Below are positions 37,981-47,850 of a DNA stretch of 64,000 nucleotides, piece after piece (position 1 is the first letter of the stretch; each line of letters begins with the position of its first letter). The notes beneath the pieces are model-generated. The model was not told where the DNA came from. It was given only the letters and a program-made list of their open reading frames with translations, and ran no database searches. Source of the stretch: Cloeon dipterum (Eukaryota > Arthropoda > Insecta > Ephemeroptera > Baetidae); the NCBI RefSeq assembly GCF_949628265.1, contig NC_088788.1, forward strand, positions 12,338,001 to 12,402,000. The letters are read 5' to 3'. The translations under genes were made by a program, and so were the position numbers.

Positions 37981-38585
37981 CTAGTTTTGAAAAACACGAG
38001 ATCGGTTAATTAAAACAATTATTGATGCTATACCAAATATTGAGAAAATTGAATATATACACCAGTGCGATGAGTTGTTTTTGGAGGGTAAAATTAACGT
38101 ACTTCTTTTAAAAGCAATTAACATATTGATTAACTCATCGTCTGCAATCATTTTTAATCCCAAAATACTAAAATCAGGGAAATAGGGATAATCCAACTTA
38201 GGAGATTCTCTCCCAGAGCGGAACAATGCATTTACATCCGACAATTCGGGAAGAAAAGCAAGAGCAATTTTCATCATATTACCCAGCTCTCTAATTATGG
38301 CTGAATCATCGGGATCTGTTGGATCCAATTCGCAATCAGTGCTGCAGCAATCAAAATGAAGAATGCTTAGTCTCTTCAGTATCTTTTTCTCAAGTATCAT
38401 GGTCGACACTAGTGCTTTGCGCGGGTCGCGGGTTTGAGGGTTGAACCCGCAAACCCGCACCAAACCCGCGGGTGCGGGTCCAGATTTTGCAAATCCAATA
38501 TGGCGGATTGCGGGTGCGGGTTGGTGTTGTGCGGTTTGGTGCGGGTGCGGGTTGACTCGGCAAACCCGCAACTTTTATGTAATTG

Positions 38586-39002
38586 ACCAGTTGCATAAAC
38601 CTTTAGTTATTAAAGCCGCCAACAGATGGCGCAACCACAGACTTTTTTTAAAAATTTTGTTTTAAGCGGTTTTAAGGCATTTCCGCTGCGATTTCATACT
38701 CAATCTTGCTATTTTGCTTTTTTTAAATTATTTTCGTTTTTTTGACGTGCTGAAAACCAAAATCGGTTCGTAGAAACGTTGGAAAAGATTTTTATATTTC
38801 AAAAAATAGTTTTTCACGATTCTACGGCGATTGGCTGAACCGATTTTGGTTTTCAGCACGTCAAAAAATAGCAAATTAATTGAAGAATGCACAGTAGCTA
38901 GATTGAGTCTGAAATCGCAGCAGAAATGCCTTAAAATCGAAAGTCTACGGTGGCGCCATCTGTTAATTGGCGGCTTCGAACACTTAGGGTTTATGCAACT
39001 GG
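38586..39002. repeat. internal inverted repeat A of the hAT element
   Basis: The arm at about 38586-38775 (CCAGTTGCATAAACC, then GACGTGCTGAAAACC) is mirrored at about 38828-39002 (GGTTTTCAGCACGTC, then GGTTTATGCAACTGG). The arms are diverged but colinear over some 170 bp. Confidence 0.75.
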
Positions 39003-39099
39003 CGAATTGAGCCAAATCTCTGAGCTCATCAAATTGTTGCCCAGGGGTCGATGGATTTTGATGAATTTTTTTGCTTTAAATTTGCCCTAATTGAAAATC

Positions 39100-40000
39100 A
39101 GTTGAGAAAACCCCGACTTTCCAATTTTTGCGGGTTTTGCGAGCGTTCAAAGATCTGGGAATTTTGAGTACTTCATAACTTTGCTCAGGGTGGTCCTAGA
39201 ACAAAAATTAAAAACCCCGTAAACTCGTCTTAACAAGACAAACAACTTTTATCTTGACCTGAAAGTGGTAGGTCAAAGGTCAAGGTCACAAAAATTAATT
39301 TTTAGATTTTAAACTCAAATTTGAAAATGAATATATCGAAATTTTTTATGGTACGTATTTTTATGTAAATAGGACCACCACAACCCGAGATTCGGGTCGG
39401 GTGGACAAAGTTTTTTTATCGAGACGGGTGCAATAAAATGCTTGATGAGCACCAAATCTCGAATTCTGCACTAAAAATCTTGTCGCAATTATAAAGCAAA
39501 ATATAAAATCGAATTATACCCCTTTAGTGCACTTAGGGATGTCGAGAGGAGTCTAACGGTATGTGGTTTTTGAAATTCGGATGATTTGAAGTCGACATTT
39601 TTTGGTCAATCGCCGTTTTAACGTACCTCGACAAACAAGGGTTTTCGAATTTTTCATTTTTAATTAAAAAAATAAGGAAAAACGCCATTCCAAATTTTAA
39701 CGTTTTTAACTTAATTTATGTGTTCTACAAAACGGTTTTGAAAAAATAAAAAATTTCAATATATTTATTTTCAAATTTAAGTATTAATTCCAAAAATTAA
39801 TTTTTATGACCTTGGGCTTTGACCTACCACCTTGAGATCAGTATAAAAGTTGTTTGCCTCGTTGAGACGAGTTTACGGGTTTTTAATTTTTGTTCTAGGA
39901 CCACCCTGAGCAAAGTTATAAAGTACTCAAAATTCCCAGATTTTGATCTTTGAACGCCCGCAAAACCCGCAAAAATTTGAAAGTCGGGGTTTTCTCAACT
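39100..40000. repeat. internal inverted repeat B of the hAT element
   Basis: The arm at about 39105-39345 (GAGAAAACCCCGACTTTC, then CAGGGTGGTCCTAGAAC) is mirrored at about 39780-40000 (GTTCTAGGACCACCCTGAGC, then GAAAGTCGGGGTTTTCTC). About 430 bp separate the arms. Confidence 0.75.
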
Positions 40001-41928
40001 GTTTTGCGCGGGTCGCGAGTTTGAGGGTTCAACCCGCAAAACCCGCACCAAACCCGCGGGTGCGGGTCCAGATTTTGCAAATCCAATATGGCGGATTGCG
40101 GGTGCGGGTTGGCGTAGTGCGGGTTGGTGCGGGTGCGGGTTCAAATTTTGAAAAAGATATGGGTGCGGTTTGGGTGCGGTACGAAATAAGCGGGTTCGTT
40201 GCGGGTTTGGGTTGAAAATTTGTACCCGCGCAAAGCACTAGTCGACACAATCTTCAGGTCGTCTGGGTCAAAAAGAATGCCTCCGAAGACAACTTTTTCC
40301 AACAGGGGTGCGGAGAGAATGTTAGACAAGCACGATTTCCTAGAATAAATAAAAAAAACAGTAAGAAAAGATGAAATTTTCAACATGATTAATTGATACA
40401 GGAAATTTACCTAAGTGGTATCCATGAAAATTCTTTTAGTTCAGAAAAAAATTGGATGGGTCTCCAGTCGTCAATCATATCAACGTAACTCAATCGAAGC
40501 CTCTGTAGTTTCGGGCATAATTGAAATATTGATTGAAATTTTAGCTGTATTTCAATCGCATTCTTGTCCGTCAGTATGAGGTATTGCAAATTTTTACCAT
40601 ATTTTTTCAAGAACCTGTATACGATATGTGATGAGGGGGCACTAATCAAATGTAGACCTTGTAGCTGGTTAAAATCTAATAAACTTTCTATGTCTTGCTC
40701 GTCGCCATTCCAATCGAAAAAATTGAGCTAAAATAAATATTTCAATTTAGAACAGAACTTAAAATAAAAATAGAATCGCAAACCGTTAAATGTGTGGCAT
40801 TTGAAAACTTAAGGTCCAAACAAAAGGCATTTGGATATGCATTTATGTGTCGCAGAGCAGACATACGCCGAGGAAACACTTGAAACTTATAGCAGTAGGG
40901 TCCATTTATTCCATCACTATCAAAGAAGTCATTGATAACCTCAAGTTTCGGCAGAAACTCAGCACCCAATCCTACAATGCTCCAACTAAGAAAATAACTT
41001 GGTTCCGGAAAACTACGTCTTGGAGTGAGACGGCAAACGTAACCAAAAATGAAATATCTCAGATTTGAAAAACTCATTCTGAAGTCGTCTTCGTCATCTT
41101 CGGGATAGCCCTCTAGATCATATATAATTCGACTACAATAGATGTATTCCAAATTTGGTAACATCTTGGCGCAGATCGTCTTTAGTTCTGTGTAGGCAAT
41201 GTTAAAATTGACCACTTCAAGCTTTCTCAGCTCTTTTAACTCTCCTATTGCTTTTAAAATATCTCTTCCGAGAGACATATTATAAGTATGTGAATAACCT
41301 GTTTTGCCTCGAATCTCGTTGATTGTTAAAGACTTGATATTAGTAGCGTATGTTGCTATCAGCTTTACAACCTATTGATCAGATACCATAATTACCGGGC
41401 TGTTTACAAATACAAAGTTAAAAATACCTTAGTAATCTGTTCCAATTTTAGTGGTGTGGGGCAAAAGGTCATCAGACCGTCGAGTTTAACTTTCTTCATG
41501 CCCGAACAGAGCAGATTTTTGAAGGCATTCAAGCGCCTCTTGAACTCTGCCAAGTCTCCAGCATCTGTCGCACACTTAAAGTCGGTTAATTTGTGCAAGA
41601 GTTTTTCGCGCAGATGTGCAGCTGGAAATAATAGGAGTTATAGACAATACGATATTTTTCATTTCGGTTTACGTATAACTGAATGAATTGACCATTATAA
41701 TCGTATTTTAAGTTAAATTTTACCCCGAATATCAAAATTATAATTTATATTATAAAATTATAAAATATGCTTATGAAACTCACGGAGAGATGCAAATTGG
41801 TTGTTCTTCTTTGAGAAATAACTGATATTTTCTACGATCCGTTGGGTCGTGAGCTCAAGCAGAGTTTTCTTCCTCGCCAGGTTTCTTAGGCGCTTCTCTG
41901 TTAGTTCCAACAGCGTTCCGTCCTCCAT

Positions 41929-42321
41929 GGCTTGATGTGAGTGAGTGAGACTCTCATGCTTAATTTAGGTATTTTCTCTTTATGTTCTACAATAACACAG
42001 GCAAAAGAATAAAAATAGGTTGACCGTCAATTCAAAATAACTCAGTCAGTGCATGAACTTGAAAACATATTTTGTTGCTGGAGGGAGGTTTCTTTCATTC
42101 TATTCGCACCAAATGATCTAGTTTTACCCTATAATAGCAATGAAAATTTTAAACATGCTCAACAATACAATTTCACTCATGTGAAATCTTGATATTATAC
42201 AAATTAAATATATTTTGCTGCTAGGTAGCCTTAAATGTTGGTAACTTGTAACAATCGTTGTTAAACATATTAATTTCTGTTTCATGTTATGTTTCAGAAC
42301 GTTTTTAAATGCATATTCAGC
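41929..42321. other. upstream flank of G5 and 5' region of the glycosylase gene
   Basis: Up to about 42075 this equals the G5-side promoter half seen at 32550-32700, after which homology to the array stops abruptly: this is the right edge of the duplicated region. Just before the glycosylase ATG, a pyrimidine-rich stretch ending in TTTCAG at 42297 may be a splice acceptor for an upstream 5' exon that I cannot place. Confidence 0.55.
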
Positions 42322-43074
42322 ATGAAGAGAAGGTCAGATGGAACGGTTGTTGCTTTGACCCCTGGCCGTCAGAGGTTGTCAGATGAATTTTTCAATCGCC
42401 CGTGCTTACAAGTGGCTGTTGATCTTTTGGGAAAAACCCTAGTGCGAAAATTAGATGATGGATCTCTTCTTCGATGCAAGATTGTTGAGACGGAATGCTA
42501 CCTAGGCGTCACCGACAAGGCTTGTCACACATTCGGAGGGCGTCGAACAGAGAAAAATGCTCCAATGTATATGAAACCAGGCACCTCGTACGTGTACTTT
42601 ACTTACGGGATGTATCATTGCTTCAACATTTCTAGTCAAGGTAAGGCGTTAACGCCCCCTAATAAAAAAGGCTAATCTTTCGATTTTTCTTTTCCAGAGG
42701 AAGGTTCTGCAGTGTTGCTGAGGGCTGCTGAGCCTTTAGAGGGCGAGGACACCATGCAGCTGCATAGACAGGCTAGTCAAAGATCGGCGAAGGAGAAAAG
42801 CTACAAAACCCATGAGCTATGCAATGGCCCTGCTAAACTCTGCATGGCACTAGCCATTGACAGATTTACTTGCAACGCAAAAGACCTGACGTTGTGGCCA
42901 GAAATGTGGTTTGAAGAGGCACCTAAACCTGAAGAATGTGTTGTCACATCTACAAGGGTTGGGATTGATTCCGTCGAAGAGGAATGGAGGTTGAAGCCTT
43001 TGAGGTTTTACCTCCTTGGAAACAAGTCTGTTAGCAAGAGAGACAAAATTCAAGAGGGTGTCATTCCTTCGTGA
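42322..43074 (+). CDS. MPG: 3-methyladenine (alkyladenine) DNA glycosylase
   Basis: Starts base-excision repair by flipping out and removing alkylated purines and hypoxanthine in the nucleus. Two exons, 42322-42640 and 42698-43074, join in phase to 231 residues. Seen: LSDEFFNRPCLQVAVDLLGK at the start of the fold, KIVETECYLG with the catalytic Glu, ACHTFGGRRTEKN with the active-site His, MKPGTSYVYFTYGMYHCFNI with the intercalating/stacking tyrosines, then LLRAAEPLEG and ELCNGPAKLC. All active-site positions I can compare with the human enzyme are kept. The start MKRRSDG gives little N-terminal extension; an upstream exon could add a targeting sequence. AATAAA lies at 43178-43183. It converges on the next gene with only 143 bp between stop codons. 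Confidence 0.95.
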
Positions 43075-43217
43075 GTGGAAAAATGGATCCTTTCTATGTT
43101 AGTGTGTCAGCAGGTAAATAATGGAAATTTATTTAACAAAAAATTGTGAATATTCAGCAATGGTTCTAATTCACTGAAATAAAAACAAATTTGATAGAAA
43201 AAGTTATTTATATCTGG

Positions 43218-44029
43218 TTAGCATTCACAGTATCTGTTGTAAACTTCATCAATATCAATGTTCGCGGCTGGCTTTGGCTCAAACCTATACTCAACATTTT
43301 TGTAACCTCTGATCCTGTGTCTATATCTGAGGCAGCACTTGACAAGCCACTTAACTGCCAGGATCAGTAAAACTATTCCCCCTAAAAGCAGCACACCAAT
43401 TAAAATATTTACTTTAAAAGCCTGACTCCCCAGATGTCTGTAGAAAGAAGAGTTCTGCTGTGACTCCACCTTGGTCGCTTGTTTTGTGGCTGCATACGTA
43501 GAATTCACTGTTTTCCCGACATTTTGACTTATGCAAGCTGTGGAAGCTAGCAGCCTTTTTCTCAACTGGTTTTCAACTTCAATCAAGGCTGATATGGACA
43601 GCCAGTTTGCTAACGTGGGGTAGTGGAGTTGATGCAGGCGGTGCGTTACAAGAGATAAAACCTTGTCGTTGGCCCGATCTTCTTCGCTCCATGCGACAAG
43701 GAGAGTCTTGCACTCTGTCGTTGCTGGGATTTCTAACCCTGCGTGTTTAATTAATATAAGAAATTTTGCATAGTAAATTAAACCTTAAAAATTGGATCTA
43801 ATAATATTGCAATGTCGTGTTGAAAAGTTAAAAAAGTGAGCTTCAAACCTTCCATTATAGATCTCTTTTCATTCTCTGAAGAAGTCGAACGGAGTGAGGC
43901 AACAAGTCGGCGGCAGTCTGCTTGGCTGATGTGGTTGGCGATGTACTCCATTTGCGCCATGGTTATATCTTGAAAGGCTGCCGTGCCTTCGAGGAAAAGG
44001 CAAATCACAATAATAGGAGCAGCCATCAT
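43218..44029 (-). CDS. small type I membrane protein of an uncharacterised insect-like family
   Basis: Two minus-strand exons, 44029-43849 and 43738-43218, give 233 residues. A signal peptide (MMAAPIIVICLFLEGTAAF) is followed by ITMAQMEYIANHISQADCRR and, across the intron, ECKTLLVAWSEEDRANDK and LHQLHYPTLANWL. This Cys-Arg-Arg then Leu-x-x-W pattern resembles a conserved insect ectodomain of unknown function, loosely death-domain-like; that resemblance comes from memory and needs a search. One membrane helix (VNILIGVLLLGGIVLLILAV) lies near residue 170, followed by a basic, Tyr-containing tail ending NRYCEC. The donor GTTTGA is weak, but the alternative donor downstream would cause an immediate stop. 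Confidence 0.75.
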
Positions 44030-44883
44030 TTTCAAAGTCTCTTGGGAAGCACGGTTTGAAGACAAGTTTATTTCAAGCCTGCAGCAGCGCGCAACAAGCA
44101 AAAACACGGCACGCGCTGCTTTCAGTTCTTGCATATTAAAAAGTCAAACAATTGATTTCAAACGCAACAATAGTATTACATTATGTATTCATTGAGCCGA
44201 CTATAACTCACTTTTCATACGGAAGTTTTTGTCTTCTGCATCTGATCAAACAAATTGGAATAAATTAATTTCTGGTTTATATTTTCGTGATTTATCTCCT
44301 ATAAAAATGGGAATTCTCATTAATTCGAGTCTAATTGATTGCAATTTTGATTCAAATATGCCACTATTTTGTGTAAATTAGACAAAATTTGAGCTCAATT
44401 CTCACTCAGCGTAATATGCGAATGGAATGTAGGAAAAAATTAAAGTAGGTTTAGAAATAAAACACAAAACCCTTAGAATTTTTATAAAATTGTGTATTTT
44501 AATGTTCATCATTGCATTTATTAAAGCGCTAAAAATTAGGATACAAATAACACTAAGCTTAAATAATTGTAGTTTCTTGTGCGTGAATTCAGTGAGAGAT
44601 GCCTAAAATAAAGGACGAGAGTACATATTTCCGTGTATTTACCATTTTATCAATAGTTCTTGAGTTCCATTTTCCGCTTATAAATCATTTCTACATTGAT
44701 AATTATTTATGTGTTTTTGATTTGATTAACAATTCTACTCTCATTAATATACGACTTTGCGAAATTCTCATCAATTAAGGATGAAATGCCTGTCTGTGAG
44801 TGAAATGCGCAAACAAAAACGTCTTTGTAGCTGCAAATCCTGAAGTGTGAGGAAGTCGTCTGCTTAGTTCAAAACTAAAAACT
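44030..44883. other. AT-rich intergenic stretch
   Basis: The stretch lies between the divergent end of the membrane-protein gene and the globin stop codon. It contains an AATAAA-type signal on the minus strand suited to the globin transcript near 44.5 kb. I see no gene or notable repeat here. Confidence 0.5.
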
Positions 44884-47058
44884 TCACTCACTGCTGAGTT
44901 CCTTTTTGATAAGTGAGAAGGCGACAGTGAGCGTCTTGTCCCATGCATCGGCGGCCGAAGGTGTCAACTTCTTGCCCAATTTCTCAGACAGCACTTTCAA
45001 AGCAGTGACCTTTATATCCTGAAACAAAAGGGACTCATCTCAATTAACCGATCGATGACGATTAGGCCTGTCTTCTTTTCGCTGCTTCATTGTTTTTTGC
45101 TTCCGTTTAGAGTCGCGAAACGAGCGCAAAAAAGTCACGAGGGGAAGCTTTTGCAACCCCCGTGGGAGTTTTGCATCACCAGATTTGAATGACACACGCG
45201 AGCGTGCAGAAATTAATGGACTGCCTTCCTCGCAACAGTTGGCGTGCTACTTCGCAATTAAGAGCTTTGACCCGGCAATTTTTCCCTTTTTAAAACGGCA
45301 CGGGTATGTTTCTCTGCGGTGCGAGGAAAAGGAAATATAGAAGAAGCTTCGGTGCCTACTATGAACTTATTTTTTTACATGTGGTCTAAATCTCTTTTAG
45401 TCGCAAGGAGATCTTTACGAAATGTGCAAAAAAGTAGCCGTGTCGTTTTCTGAGCGGCAGCTGTGGAGCATTAATTCCAATCATTTTTCGCACTACACAC
45501 AGCCTTATTATACCACTTCCAAGGCCATTTATTAGCATCTATTTCATTCGATATTCCAAGCGTGAATTCAGTGTTGTGCGTTGGCTTTATAAATATCCCC
45601 TTTTGAAGAATATATTTCAAATGGCGTCTTTTGAATCGGTTGTTGGCCCTTATCCAGAATACCAATTTGACATTAAGGCGATTTTGCGAAAGCCACGTGT
45701 CTAAGTTTGGCACGAAAAATTGTCTCGAGCGGAGACGCCAAGCGGCTAGAACGGAATTTTTGCATAAACTTCCAATAAAGATGCAGCTCATTATGTATAA
45801 AATCAGCATGATACCGTGTGTTGTGTCCGCGCAGCATGAGACTGAAATAGACCCTTTGTAAAATTGATCTATTTCTGCCTTGACAGCTGCCTAACTGCAA
45901 AATTTTACCACTAAAATCTTTGCTCGTTAGGATATTTAAATAGCTCGTCAGAAAATAATTTACTATAATTATAACCTTCAACTCCGTGTGTCTCATTTCA
46001 CCAATTAATTGGTCTGAATAAATTCCAAATTAAATAGGCTTACTCAAATTTTGTAAAAAAAAATTGCCTGATAGGAAACTTCTTAGTTTTCTTAAATATA
46101 TTACTTGGATTTAAAATTTTCTAGTGTCTAGTTGTAACTCAATTTTGAGTTAAAATAAGCTTTTAATAAACTTACGTCAAATGCTTGAGGTGGTACGTGA
46201 TGTCTAGCGTGCGAGTTACCAATCTTGGCGCACAATTCGACCAGAACTTCCGTGTCGTCCAAGCCATCCACGAGACCAGATATGCTAAACATTATGTTGC
46301 TGCAGTGGGCTGCAAACTTTTTGTTCTTCTTCATTTCTTCCAGTTTCAAATGTGCGAAGTCGGGGAAAAGTTTTTGATAATGAGGGTACATCCCGAAGAA
46401 TCTGTCAACAGAAACAATCGAATTCAATTACTGTCGCTCGCCTGCATCGAATTCTCCAAATTCTCCAAATTAAAATTCCTATCGCCTGCAGTCATTTCTT
46501 TATTGACAGCTCTGGCACATAAAGAGAAATGATGGTCAGACAGACGTGACTATATTAGAAGTTTCTTTAATTAATATTTACTGCCCGCAACTATTTAACG
46601 TTGTCAACCCAATTTATTCAGTCTCCCTTGTCTGGAAAGTTAAATTTTTATACACGCAATCAGTGCGAAGCGCTAAATAGCGGGTGTAGTGTAGAGGCGC
46701 GAAATAAAAGGATGTGATTAATTATGCCCAGAGACCCTGCAAAGAGCTATCCGTCAAGTGCTAAGTAAACACAAGACGTCGCTCAAGGATGTCCAACTAA
46801 TGAGCAGAAGCCTTTTTTGATGACACAGGGCGAAGGTCGCACAGCGGGAGCAGTCAGTCCGGCACTTACGTGGTCAGAAGATCCACGCCGACCGTCTTCG
46901 CGTTGGGCAACACCAGCGCCCACGTCGAGCGCACGTAGTTCTTCTGGCGCAGGGTCAGCCCTGTCGCAGGGTCCTCCACGTCAAGGTCCTTCTGGCCAAA
47001 GCCGAACATGCCCAGCAAAGATTCCAACAAGCCGGCCATCCTGATTCAGTCAGCGTTC
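44884..47058 (-). CDS. globin (insect hemoglobin type, single domain)
   Basis: Intracellular oxygen-binding heme protein. Exons 47058-46870 (ATG at 47039), 46401-46176 and 45018-44884 give 176 residues. Seen: QKNYVRSTWALVLPNAKTVG as helices A-B, FFGMYPHYQKLFPDFAHL as helix C and the CD corner with its conserved Phe, KKFAAHCSNIMF with the distal His at E7, and AKIGNSHARHHVPPQAF with the proximal His at F8. The two introns are phase 2 after helix B and phase 0 in helix G, the ancestral globin positions B12.2 and G7.0. No signal peptide is visible. A splice acceptor directly before the 19-base leader (AG at 47059-47060) shows that a non-coding 5' exon must lie further upstream. Intron 2 (1157 bp) holds only spurious frames. 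Confidence 0.95.
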
Positions 47059-47699
47059 CTGCAACACAGAGTGGGATTCGTGAAAAATTGACTTATATTT
47101 CACAACGTGTGAGGAAGAAAATTAGCAGTAATTGGTATGAAAAATCAACAGGGTAACAAACATTTTCAAGATTTTATGTGATGCAGATTGAAGGTAGTTT
47201 ACCGTAAAGAAATTACCATTAAATCAGATTTTACTAATTTTATTTTTGTTTTAATTTTTCCATCTGGAATCTGGATTGAACAAACTCTGAACAGGATACA
47301 TTTAAATATGGATTAAATATTAATCCTTTATGGCCAGTTCATTTTTGTTAAATAAAACTTACTTTAAATGCTTTTTATGTGGCTCCAGTAGCTTGGTAAA
47401 GATAAAAAATTTGACACTCAAATTAAAAATATTTTTAATTTGAAGAAACCAAAAATAAGAGGACCTGTTTGTTTAATTGCGCTTTACAGTGGTTTTTCCT
47501 CAAGTGAAAGTTTCCTCTACAAAATTGTATTTAAAAACCGCTCTGTCAAACTTTCAGAAGAATAACAAATTTTAATTTCCCCAGTACAAATTCCAATAAA
47601 TTACACTAAACATCCCACCATACTTAAAATACTTAATAGAACCAAAAATTGAAAATGTCGGGTTATAACTTTTATAACATTTATTATTATTTGACAAAG

Positions 47700-47850
47700 A
47701 CAAGTGCCCTTCTGTGGGCAGCGTCCCTGTGTGGCCTGGTGCGCTCATGTTATCCATTCGCGGTGTTATTGGGACCCGGGTTTCAGCATTCGTGCCAGTG
47801 CAGTGCGCGCCCTTTCCGGTCCTATGTATAGGACAGGGATAACAAGCAAA
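47700..47850 (+). repeat. dispersed repeat, copy 2
   Basis: This matches the reverse complement of about 18570-18720 over some 150 bp (GTGTGGCCTGGTGCGCTCAT, TTGGGACCCGGGTTTCAGCA), ending in ACAGGGATAA before an A-rich stretch in both copies. The A-rich end would suit a short retroelement, but no tRNA-like promoter boxes are clear. Confidence 0.65.

Larger units (their letters stand above)
38402..40248. mobile_element. non-autonomous hAT-type transposon with 8-bp target duplication
   Basis: The element spans 38410-40240 (1831 bp). Its ends are perfect 17-bp terminal inverted repeats, TAGTGCTTTGCGCGGGT, fitting the hAT consensus start (T/C)A(A/G)NG. It is flanked by identical 8-bp duplications GTCGACAC at 38402-38409 and 40241-40248, while the uninterrupted gene copies have this octamer once. 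Subterminal DNA is full of short GCGGGT/ACCCGC repeats, as is usual for transposase binding. Inside are two pairs of long inverted arms and a 135-bp direct repeat of the left end. No transposase-sized frame is present, so it depends on an enzyme from elsewhere. Confidence 0.92.
37981..41928 (-). pseudogene. LRR-like tail-anchored family, copy G5, exon 5 interrupted by a hAT element
   Basis: Minus-strand exons 41928-41784, 41621-41428, 41371-40784 and 40727-40411 are open and in phase. Exon 5 begins at 40339 and is split after 99 bases by the element at 38410-40240. Removing the element and one copy of its 8-bp target duplication restores an uninterrupted frame to the TAG at 37981-37983 (588 codons including stop), so the gene carries no other disabling change. 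This implies a recent insertion. The frame entering the element from upstream reaches a stop inside it. Whether any transcript skips the element is unknown. Confidence 0.88.

Noticed and set aside
38390-40250. Pro/Arg-rich open frames within the hAT element as a transposase.
   Set aside because: They are short, follow the GCGGGT subterminal repeats, and contain none of the hAT transposase motifs I would look for.
45471-45861. Overlapping open frames on both strands inside globin intron 2.
   Set aside because: No homology, no splice context, and the two frames are shadows of each other.
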